NCBI GenBank assembly: GCA_023430975.1
Contig: JAEYYB010000110.1
Span: forward strand, 1-31,044
Source of the DNA: Bacillota bacterium
Lineage (GTDB): Bacteria; Bacillota; Clostridia; Acetivibrionales; DSM-2933
Reading direction: 5' to 3'
DNA length: 31,044 bases
Numbering within the stretch: the stretch's first letter is position 1; each line of letters starts with the position of its first letter. Shown piece after piece: positions 24,534-31,044 of this stretch. Position numbers and translations under genes: made by a program. The notes beneath the pieces were generated by a model that was given only the letters and a program-made list of their open reading frames with translations, was not told where the DNA came from and made no database searches.

Positions 24534-25409
24534 ATGGCTGTAGAAAAAGAAAATTGGGAGAAATTTGAGGAATCGGCATTTAATTATGTTGTAGGATTAT
24601 GTGAAGAGGTGAGTGCTAGGAAAAAAGTACCTATTATTGCAAAACGCTTTGGCGGACATAATTCAACAAAACCTGATATTGTAATAACTAAAGGTGGAAA
24701 AGAAGAATTTTCTATTGAAACCAAGTTTTCACCAGCCCAGAGCGGACAGTTTTCTGTCATAGATACAGGTGAAGAATTTGTATTCTCCCAAGGTAATAAA
24801 ACCTCTATGGATAGAAATGCTAAAAATATATTGGATTTCATAAATGTAAAGTCACGTTATGAAACGATTAAAAATTCTGAGTCAAATAATTATTATATTA
24901 ATTGTGACCCAAATGATCTTAGGGAATGGGTTACTAATCACTATCAGAAAAAGAATTGTAAATTTATTATTACTTCAAAACAAATAGAAGGATACAAAGC
25001 GATTATTCCTTTAACTTTAGCAGATCTTGCAGCAAATTTTGTTATAAAAGCATGTTTGAGGCCCAAAAGGAGTGGATCAAGTACGTTGCCGCAATGTGAT
25101 CTTGCTGTGGCTCAATCTGCACTTGAAACACACTTAAGAAGTATGGGGAACAGCTTTACTACCAGTCAAGACGGCAAGAGAACAATAGCTACTTTGAGTG
25201 TACCAAGCAAGTTTAAGAGGGAACAAAAGCTATTTGGTAATGATACGTATGTTATTTCCAGGAAGAGCGATTCTATATATGAAATCAGAAAAAGAGGTAC
25301 AACTAATAATAAAAATGTAATTTTTGAATTGACATATGATAAGGATTTAGAACAGGATGAAGGAAGGGATTTATTAAAAGCGGAGCTGGAGAATTTATAC
25401 AGGGGTTAA
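24534..25409 (+). CDS. PD-(D/E)XK nuclease-like protein, orphan
   Basis: 291 residues from ATG 24534, chosen for TTGGGGGGATT 7 bases upstream. KPDIVITKGGKEEFSIETKF (about residues 46-65) fits the PD-x(n)-(D/E)-x-K core of restriction-endonuclease-fold nucleases, with Asp48 and the ETK triplet as metal and catalytic residues. The later part (FIITSKQIEGYKAIIPLTL, LFGNDTYVISRK) is not recognised and may bind DNA. No methyltransferase, helicase or second defence gene is next to it. It could be a solitary restriction enzyme, a defence effector or a housekeeping nuclease. Isolated between a divergent gene and a strong terminator, as defence cargo often is (inference). Confidence 0.7.
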   Translation: MAVEKENWEKFEESAFNYVVGLCEEVSARKKVPIIAKRFGGHNSTKPDIVITKGGKEEFSIETKFSPAQSGQFSVIDTGEEFVFSQGNKTSMDRNAKNILDFINVKSRYETIKNSESNNYYINCDPNDLREWVTNHYQKKNCKFIITSKQIEGYKAIIPLTLADLAANFVIKACLRPKRSGSSTLPQCDLAVAQSALETHLRSMGNSFTTSQDGKRTIATLSVPSKFKREQKLFGNDTYVISRKSDSIYEIRKRGTTNNKNVIFELTYDKDLEQDEGRDLLKAELENLYRG

Positions 25410-25426
25410 TAACTCAGACATTATAT

Positions 25427-25455
25427 AAAAAGGGCTGTTGCAACAGCCCTTTTTT
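25427..25455. terminator. Bidirectional terminator after the nuclease-like gene
   Basis: AAAAAGGGCTGTTG followed directly by CAACAGCCCTTTTT is a perfect palindrome with A- and T-runs, serving the + gene and possibly the converging large surface-protein gene. Confidence 0.88.
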
Positions 25456-25507
25456 ATGATTCGAAGCATTATGGTGTATTCTGCTTTTATTGTATTGTAT
25501 TCAATGT

Positions 25508-28500
25508 TTATTTAGTGGTATTTTTATTTTGAATATCCTTCATGGTTTTTGATACTATTTTAAACAACTCCGCTCTGGTAATTGCTCCCTGAGGCATGAA
25601 AAGATTGTTTTCATAGCCGTTAATGATACCGAGCTCTGATCCTTTCTTTATAAAACCTTTAGCCCAATATGGCAGGACATTATCATCTGCAAAATTGGTT
25701 TTTCCTGCTGACTCTCCAAGCTTAAATGCTTTTAGAATCATTGTTGCAGCTTCACTTCGGGTCATTTTATTGTCAGGTCTGAAGCTTCCATCCTCAAAAC
25801 CCACGATTATATTGTTTTCCTGTGCAGCTGCAAGGTATTCTTTGACCCAGTCAGGTATTTTCTTGGAATCGGAGAATTTTAGATTCACATTCTTATTGGT
25901 TTTAATATTTAAAGATTTAATTAAAATTTTAACAGCTTCTGCACGTGTTATTTGAATATCCGGCTTAACGGTTCCATCGCCATACAAGTCCAGGATTCCT
26001 TTTTCTTTAAGCTCCAAAATATAGGGTTCTGACCAGTGACCTTTTGCATCAGGTATGGATATTTGGGGCACTTTGCTGGTAGGCTCCTGGGTAACTATCG
26101 GTGTTGGAGTAGCCGTGGCCGTAGACGTACCTGTAGCTGTAGAAGTTGGCGTTGAAGTAGCAGTTGAAGTTGGTGTTGGTGTTGAAGTGCTGGAATTGTA
26201 ATTGTAACTTGTTCCTGATGATGGTGTATTTGTTGGTGTGTTTGTTGGCGTGTTTGTTGGTGTATTACTTTTATTTATATTTATTGTATATACTTTCTCT
26301 GTAATACCATCTTCAGCTTTAACAGCAACAGAGATTTTATTTAATCCTGATTTAAGATCGATACTTGCTGACGGTTCGCCGCTCAAAACATTCATTCCAT
26401 TAACGGTTACTGTGGAATAATCGTTATATACTGATGATGTCACAGTTGTAGAAGCAATGTTATATGGTACCGATACATTATATTCATATACATCCTTGGA
26501 AAACTCTTTATCCAAGACACCGCAGCTTACACTAAGACCCAACAGATCAGCATTATTTGAGAGAATTGTTCTTAAAATGTTAATCTGTGCACTGGATGGC
26601 ACACCTATAATTGAATTTACAGGGTTGCTAAGATTAAGATTAAAAGTTTTTATTCTGGCATTATCCAGCTGATCTTTAAGGCTTTTTATTTCAATATTTT
26701 TAACAGTTTCGCCGCTGGCAAATGTAAGGGTACCCTTTGCAGCTTCATAGTCAACCCCGGCAACAGCCGTGTCATCGGAAGTTGAATAGTCAACGCTTAC
26801 AGTTCCAGCATTGCTGCCTAATCTATACACGCTAGCTGTTACAGTTTTAGTTTTTTCATCTAAAATTAAGCAATCGGATGCAAGCTGGACAAGACCTTTT
26901 TCGCTTGCTGTTCCACTTACGCTTATAGAAGGGAGCATCATAGTTCTAGAAAAGTCCTGATCTATGGGTTCGTTCTCAGGTAGAACTATTTTGCCGGTGC
27001 TATCAGGTAAAATATCAATAAAAGATTCTCCTACAACTGCTGTTTTGTTTTCATTATTCGCTGTTATGGAAATTTGGTATTGTCCATCCCCTTTAAAATC
27101 GGAAAAATACCCTGTATACACTCCATCTCCAGGCATTTCATCTCCCATCAATCCATCATCATTCAAGCTAAGGGTTGACTCGGAATTGTCAGGTCTTGTT
27201 ACTTTCGCTGAGACATTGGCATTGCATATGGGCTTTCCTTCTTTATGCAGCAAGGAAGTTACTTTTACAGGAGAAGGATAAGTATATGAACTATAATCTG
27301 TACTTCCCTGTAAAGCTATTGATGTCTTTCCTGATAGGTCAAATACCACTTCTGACTTGGAATTTAATTTGTTTTCTATTATTGCTTCCCATGCACCCGG
27401 GACCGGATTGTCTATTGTATACATTGTGTATGTATCTTCTGATATGTATTCCGCACCATTTGTATTTTCCGGGCTGTATATTTTGCCGTCAGGTGATTTA
27501 AGTGAAAATGCAATTTCCTTTGCATTTATTGAACTTATTGTGAACCTTGCTTTTTCCATTGTTGAGTCAACATATATAATTTCTGAGCCTTTTTCCAATG
27601 AGTTAAACACCTTTTTAAAGAACTTTGCCAATCTGTCAAAAATACTAAGCTTATTTTTAATAGTTTTATAAATGAGGTTAATATCGCTTACGCTTGATGC
27701 ATAATAGAATTCTCCGCCGGTTTGTTCAGCTATTTGGCTCATCATATTTTTATCAACATTTCCTATACCTATTGTATAGACAGGAATATCTTGAGCCTTT
27801 ATTTCCGGTATAACTTTTGTGGGATTAGTGCCTGTGTTATGCTCTCCGTCCGATAAAAGTATTATTGCACCAACTCCTTGTTTATATACTGATGAAACTA
27901 GATCATTCAGTGCTGAACTTAAAGCACCTCCTATATTAGTGCTGCCTCTATCAGTGATTTTATCTATAATACTTTTCATTGATGATTTGTCTGCAGATGA
28001 AGTTATTTTTTTTAACGTTTGTTCAACTGCTATTCGATCATCAAATGATACAACTCCTATACCATCACCGCTTTCACCGGATTGCGGAAGCTCTGTTAAG
28101 TCTATGTACATCTTTGCAGCACCTTTAGCTAAAGTTATGCTATTGCCGGACATAGAACCTGATCTATCAATGACGAGCTCAATATCATTCCATCTGTTAG
28201 CCTGCCTTACTTCAAATACAGGATCCTGGTAACCGATTGAGGTTATTGCTCCTCCTGGAGCAGTAAGACCAAACTGGCTTTTAGCAGCCATCACTTCCCA
28301 GCTGGATTTCCCATTATGTATTCTGTTTTGATTATTCGGGCATGAAGAATTGTGATTACTGCTGTCACAAAAATCAACAATGCTGTTATCATGTTGTACC
28401 CACATGATACTTGCAGGACGCCCGTTTGCGTTGTATACAGGGGAATATGACGAACCGTTCTGAACTTCTAAAATTGTATTTCCTGCAGTATCATAAACAG

Positions 28501-29149
28501 CAAAAGTTACACTTTCCTCACATTTGTTCCACACAATCGTATTGTTTATTTTCTCACCAAAAACCTGGTAGTTTCTTCCGAGTAACTTGTCGATAATATT
28601 GCTTTTATAGTCGCAATACTCGTCGCCAAGGCCATATCCGTAATGACCGAATTCATGAATTAAAGTTTTACCCATACTTTTTGCTCCTTGTGAAAAAGCC
28701 TGGCCTATACCTATATACATATGTGCATCTTCAGCACCCATAAAGCCGGCAACATTTGCCGAAGCTCCATTTCCAGGTCGTATGTAAACATCAGACTTTT
28801 CGGGATCGAAATTGTTCATAGGAAGGGCACCTGCTATTTCCGGCCATCCACCTGGTCTCGCAGCAGGAACATAAATTGTGATCTTTCCAAACCTGTTTTG
28901 CTGTTTTGTTGCATTATAAAGATAACTGGATGCTTCCATAAAACTGTCTTTTACTGCTTTTACCACATCTTCATGTGTCTGACCATATTTAATTGTGGAA
29001 TTAGTGTCATCCATTACGATAACATTAAGATTGATAATACCGCCAGATACGCTGCCCCCGCTTGCCGCAAGACAATTTCCCAAAGGCATTATCAGCATTA
29101 TTAGCGCTAAAATGCTTGATACAAAGACTTTAAAAAACCTTGATTTCAT
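25508..29149 (-). CDS. SLH-anchored CLCA-like metalloprotease/VWA surface protein
   Basis: 1213 residues. Signal peptide 1-28. An N-terminal domain of about 300 residues carries HEFGHYGYGLGDE (165-177), the exact HExxHxxxGxxDE zinc motif of CLCA proteins (ligands His165, His169, Asp176). VWA domain about 322-497 with complete MIDAS: DRSGS (328-332), Thr404, Asp434. Next come a CLCA-like beta region with DDGLMGDEMPGDGVYTG (664-680), a Calx-beta domain (about 745-858), a cadherin-like domain (about 866-959), a Thr/Pro linker (961-1024) and three SLH domains (about 1031-1200) that bind cell-wall polymers. It is probably a surface protease or adhesin. In animals, CLCA1 cleaves itself; whether this one does is unknown. 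GGGGGAG ribosome site. Confidence 0.92.
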   Translation of the reverse strand: MKSRFFKVFVSSILALIMLIMPLGNCLAASGGSVSGGIINLNVIVMDDTNSTIKYGQTHEDVVKAVKDSFMEASSYLYNATKQQNRFGKITIYVPAARPGGWPEIAGALPMNNFDPEKSDVYIRPGNGASANVAGFMGAEDAHMYIGIGQAFSQGAKSMGKTLIHEFGHYGYGLGDEYCDYKSNIIDKLLGRNYQVFGEKINNTIVWNKCEESVTFAVYDTAGNTILEVQNGSSYSPVYNANGRPASIMWVQHDNSIVDFCDSSNHNSSCPNNQNRIHNGKSSWEVMAAKSQFGLTAPGGAITSIGYQDPVFEVRQANRWNDIELVIDRSGSMSGNSITLAKGAAKMYIDLTELPQSGESGDGIGVVSFDDRIAVEQTLKKITSSADKSSMKSIIDKITDRGSTNIGGALSSALNDLVSSVYKQGVGAIILLSDGEHNTGTNPTKVIPEIKAQDIPVYTIGIGNVDKNMMSQIAEQTGGEFYYASSVSDINLIYKTIKNKLSIFDRLAKFFKKVFNSLEKGSEIIYVDSTMEKARFTISSINAKEIAFSLKSPDGKIYSPENTNGAEYISEDTYTMYTIDNPVPGAWEAIIENKLNSKSEVVFDLSGKTSIALQGSTDYSSYTYPSPVKVTSLLHKEGKPICNANVSAKVTRPDNSESTLSLNDDGLMGDEMPGDGVYTGYFSDFKGDGQYQISITANNENKTAVVGESFIDILPDSTGKIVLPENEPIDQDFSRTMMLPSISVSGTASEKGLVQLASDCLILDEKTKTVTASVYRLGSNAGTVSVDYSTSDDTAVAGVDYEAAKGTLTFASGETVKNIEIKSLKDQLDNARIKTFNLNLSNPVNSIIGVPSSAQINILRTILSNNADLLGLSVSCGVLDKEFSKDVYEYNVSVPYNIASTTVTSSVYNDYSTVTVNGMNVLSGEPSASIDLKSGLNKISVAVKAEDGITEKVYTININKSNTPTNTPTNTPTNTPSSGTSYNYNSSTSTPTPTSTATSTPTSTATGTSTATATPTPIVTQEPTSKVPQISIPDAKGHWSEPYILELKEKGILDLYGDGTVKPDIQITRAEAVKILIKSLNIKTNKNVNLKFSDSKKIPDWVKEYLAAAQENNIIVGFEDGSFRPDNKMTRSEAATMILKAFKLGESAGKTNFADDNVLPYWAKGFIKKGSELGIINGYENNLFMPQGAITRAELFKIVSKTMKDIQNKNTTK
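26222..26266 (-). repeat. Tandem NTPT codon repeat in the linker
   Basis: Four near-identical 12-base units encode NTPT NTPT NTPT NTP at residues 962-976. Farther on, Ser/Thr/Pro/Ala repeats (about 988-1017) continue the low-complexity linker. Such tracts vary in length by slippage and are typical O-glycosylated spacers of cellulosome and S-layer proteins. Confidence 0.8.
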
Positions 29150-29415
29150 TTTTTACTCCCCCTAAAATAAGTTATTTGTTATTGTTGCTGAAAGATATTT
29201 TCCAGCCAATTCTATAGTACTATCTTATAGACAGATCTCTAAATATATGATATTAAACGAGTTTTGGAATGTCAATTAACATATACATTTATATATAAAT
29301 ATATATGTTAGAATTATACATTAATGCCGGTATATACTTAATGGCATTATTTACAATATTATTTATAAGTTATATAATACAAATAAGATAGAAATAAATT
29401 TCAGGAGGTGTAATT
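29150..29415. promoter_or_regulatory. Divergent promoter region of surface protein and lipoprotein
   Basis: 266 bases between two divergent starts. It holds AT-rich inverted repeats: AACATATA...TATATGTT around 29279-29310, and TAATGCC...GGCATTA around 29321-29348. No clear sigma-A hexamer pair stands out. The shared region suggests coordinated expression of the two surface proteins (inference). Confidence 0.45.
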
Positions 29416-29931
29416 ATGGAGAAATTTAAGATTCTATTTTTAATTGTAACCATTGTTTTTGCATTAACAGCATGCGGCAAATCGGAAAACGAATTTTCCA
29501 ATGATGATGTAATGAATTCAAATGATGTTATAGAAGCAAACAAAAAGGAAACATCTTTGCCTGTTGATACACCAGCTCCAACAACTGTTCCAACACCTAC
29601 AGTAACTCCTAAAGCCATTGATGAAACTCCAAAAGACAATGCCAATCCTACCGAGGTGATTAAACCTTCCATGAAACCTAATTCAAAATATAATAAAGAT
29701 AAAATAATTTCCAATGATGATGTGATGAACTCAAATGAAGTAATTAATGCAAACAAAAAGGTTACTTCTAAACCTGGAGCAAAACCTACAGTAACACCAA
29801 CATCAGGTTTAAACAATGACTCAAATAATGTTACTGGTGCGGGCGAAAAAATCCAACAGAATGATGAATTTTCAAACGATGATACAATGAATTCGGACGA
29901 AGTGATTAATACAAATAAGAAGCCTGAATAA
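29416..29931 (+). CDS. Lipoprotein with three copies of an 18-residue motif
   Basis: 171 residues. A lipoprotein signal (LTAC, Cys20) predicts membrane anchoring outside the cell. The mature part is hydrophilic and disordered-looking, with a motif of form (F/I)SNDD(V/T)MNS(N/D)(D/E)VIxxNKK at residues 27-44, 98-115 and 152-169. The copies are separated by Pro/Thr-rich linkers. The repeats are the most conserved parts and lack cysteines or a known fold, so they may be ligand- or protein-binding sites. No family recognised. AGGAGGT ribosome site. Divergent from the CLCA-like gene, whose linker has the same Pro/Thr style, so the two may act together (inference). Confidence 0.85.
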   Translation: MEKFKILFLIVTIVFALTACGKSENEFSNDDVMNSNDVIEANKKETSLPVDTPAPTTVPTPTVTPKAIDETPKDNANPTEVIKPSMKPNSKYNKDKIISNDDVMNSNEVINANKKVTSKPGAKPTVTPTSGLNNDSNNVTGAGEKIQQNDEFSNDDTMNSDEVINTNKKPE

Positions 29932-30038
29932 GAAAAACTAATTATTTTACAGTCTACAAAATATATTTGTGGGCAAAATAAAATGAAGGTATTGACTCCT
30001 AAAAAACTCAATGCTTTAAGTTACGAGGAGGGATTCTT

Positions 30039-30377
30039 ATTCATATAATAGGTAAATTTCTTGAACCCAGTCAGGTTGGAGGTTTGGTTGATACACTTAA
30101 AAACAGCGGAATTCAAAGAAGAGATATGATTATAAGTGCTTATGATGAAGAAAAGTTTGAAGACATGATGGAAAATTCCACTCAGCCCACACCTGCAATA
30201 ATGTCTGACCAGGATGATGTAGGCGAGCTTAAAGCTTTTGCAGAAAATGTACAAAAGCTAGATGATGAAAATGGAATAGTTGTATCCGTTAAAGTAGCGA
30301 AGAAAAAAGCACAGGAAGTTAAGTCAGTGATGGAGCAGTCTGGAGCGTTTGAAATCATTGTAGATGACAATAAATAA
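30039..30377 (+). CDS. Small stress-protein-like cytosolic protein, probable ATT start
   Basis: 112 residues if initiated at ATT 30039. GAGGAGGG (30025-30032) is a near-perfect ribosome site 7 bases before this codon; no ATG, GTG or TTG occurs within reach of it. The first standard start in frame (TTG 30084) has a GGAGG only 2 bases away and would remove the first beta strand. From ATT the N terminus reads (M)HIIGKFLEPSQVGGLVDTLK, the strand-helix opening typical of small general-stress or ferredoxin-fold proteins, with a second strand-helix-strand unit at about 70-110 (GIVVSVKVA, FEIIVDD). Function unknown. Confidence 0.75.
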   Translation: MHIIGKFLEPSQVGGLVDTLKNSGIQRRDMIISAYDEEKFEDMMENSTQPTPAIMSDQDDVGELKAFAENVQKLDDENGIVVSVKVAKKKAQEVKSVMEQSGAFEIIVDDNK

Positions 30378-30392
30378 AAACAAATAAAGTAC

Positions 30393-30424
30393 AAAGCAGG
30401 CTACCTTAAATGGCAGCCTGCTTT
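30393..30424. terminator. Bidirectional terminator between converging small genes
   Basis: AAAGCAGGCT (30393-30402) pairs with AGCCTGCTTT (30415-30424), with a further CC/GG pair near the loop. It sits between the stops at 30377 and 30441. Confidence 0.85.
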
Positions 30425-30440
30425 ATTTATGGCTGGGAGA

Positions 30441-30662
30441 TTACTTCTTTTTTGTGTGTTCCCATGAACCTTCTTTATTGCATATCATTTCAGAACCGTC
30501 ACCATTTGTCATTTTTGAACCTTCAGCATGTCTCATATGGTTATAAATGCATGATGGAACTTCTGATGCTCTTCCAACTGGTTTATCAGACACTGTATCA
30601 ACATGGTTTGGTTGTTTTATGACATTAATAGAAACTTTGTCACCTTTTTGATGATTTTTCAT
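30441..30662 (-). CDS. Small hydrophilic protein of unknown function
   Basis: 73 residues, Lys/Ser/Gly-rich, with two cysteines (SCIYNH and MICNKEG) and paired motifs EVPSCIYNHMRHAEGSKM and NGDGSEMICNKEGSWEH. It has no signal peptide or membrane helix. AAAGGG about 9 bases before the ATG and the terminator at its end support a real gene. The Cys/His distribution could bind metal (weak inference). Confidence 0.65.
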   Translation of the reverse strand: MKNHQKGDKVSINVIKQPNHVDTVSDKPVGRASEVPSCIYNHMRHAEGSKMTNGDGSEMICNKEGSWEHTKKK

Positions 30663-30697
30663 AGTTTCATCCCTTTCCTTAGTAATAGCTTTCCTTA

Positions 30698-30745
30698 ATT
30701 AAAAGCACTAGTATATTAAATGTGAGTAATATCACCACTTTTAAT
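30698..30745. repeat. Short remnant of the palindromic repeat
   Basis: Ends ATTAAAAGCAC and CCACTTTTAAT, 48 bases, with the outer-type terminal repeat and little of the interior (TTAAATGTGAGTAATAT). It lies 35 bases upstream of the small gene at 30662. Confidence 0.5.
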
Positions 30746-31044
30746 ATAAGAAACTCTTTTAATATATATCTTTTAATATATATTAAATATGTACAATTAC
30801 CTTAAAAATGATTCAGGTTTTCCCAGGATATATATAGTGATTTCTATCCAGTGAAATTATTTGTTTTTTTAATGGGCATAATAAATAAGAAAACATTTTT
30901 ACTTTCAGGGAGTGATTTAAGGTTGAAAACACCCCACAAGTTGGCAGTGCCAATAAAAGAGCATGACAAATAAACCATAAAAAATGGTCTTTGAAAAAAG
31001 AATATAGTTAAGGCAAAACCTAAAGAACTTGCTTAACTCTGTAC
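30746..31044. other. Gene-free window end
   Basis: AT-rich, with TTTTAATATAT repeats at about 30761-30787. Apart from short ATATAT palindromes I see no ORF, promoter pair or RNA gene. The next gene presumably lies beyond the window. Confidence 0.4.

Noticed and set aside
24534..25409. Complete restriction-modification system
   Set aside because: No methyltransferase, specificity or helicase gene is found on either side; only the nuclease-like gene is supported.
29494..29922. Dockerin-like repeats in the lipoprotein
   Set aside because: Although SNDD and NSNE look calcium-loop-like, the DxNxDG spacing and following hydrophobic helix of dockerins are absent.

Overview
The window is AT-rich DNA with strong purine-rich ribosome binding sites. 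It reads as an anaerobic, cellulolytic, spore-former-type clostridium. The clearest taxonomic signal is the secreted GH30 xylanase (5924-7744), which ends in an X module plus a dockerin resembling the type II X-dockerin of the Clostridium thermocellum CipA scaffoldin. Enzymes carrying type II-like dockerins are a known peculiarity of Pseudobacteroides (Bacteroides) cellulosolvens, so that species or a close relative is the best guess (inference). The SLH-anchored surface protein and the GlpA/GlpB/DUF1667 triad also fit a clostridial cellulose degrader.

Layout. 1-488: copy of a palindromic repeat, then the leader of an operon. 489-3937: overlapping operon of ECF sigma factor, small membrane protein (possible anti-sigma), ABC ATPase and two membrane permeases. 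3938-4832: mostly gene-free, with a promoter, a stem-loop and a doubtful small secreted ORF. 4833-5806: GreA-like protein and a Nudix protein. 5924-7744 (-): dockerin-bearing GH30. 8296-11963 (+): U32-like cysteine protein, DUF445 membrane protein, acyl-CoA synthetase. 11971-14527 (-): alpha/beta hydrolase with an operator-like palindrome inside its promoter, and a tryptophanase/tyrosine phenol-lyase paralog with changed active-site residues. 14840-19482 (-): full-length carB followed by a PurF paralog lacking the glutaminase cysteine. 19876-22947 (+): three-gene anaerobic glycerol-3-phosphate dehydrogenase-like operon. 23050-24218 (-): GGDEF remnant and an unknown polytopic membrane protein. 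24534-25409 (+): orphan PD-(D/E)XK nuclease-like protein. 25508-29149 (-): very large CLCA-like metalloprotease/VWA protein with SLH domains, divergent from a repeat-bearing lipoprotein (29416-29931). 30039-30662: two small proteins, one apparently starting at ATT.

The most unusual items are: (i) an interspersed family of about 98-bp palindromic elements with ATTAAAA...TTTTAAT ends, including two copies in which one element is nested inside another; (ii) the PurF paralog with a dead-looking glutaminase domain directly downstream of carB and without carA; (iii) the SLH-anchored bacterial CLCA-like protein paired with a lipoprotein that carries an 18-residue motif three times; (iv) an X-dockerin GH30 that appears to lack the glucuronate-recognising arginine; and (v) the beta-eliminating lyase with altered PLP-site residues. 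No tRNA, rRNA, CRISPR array or intact insertion sequence was seen. All family calls are from reading motifs by eye; no database search was run.
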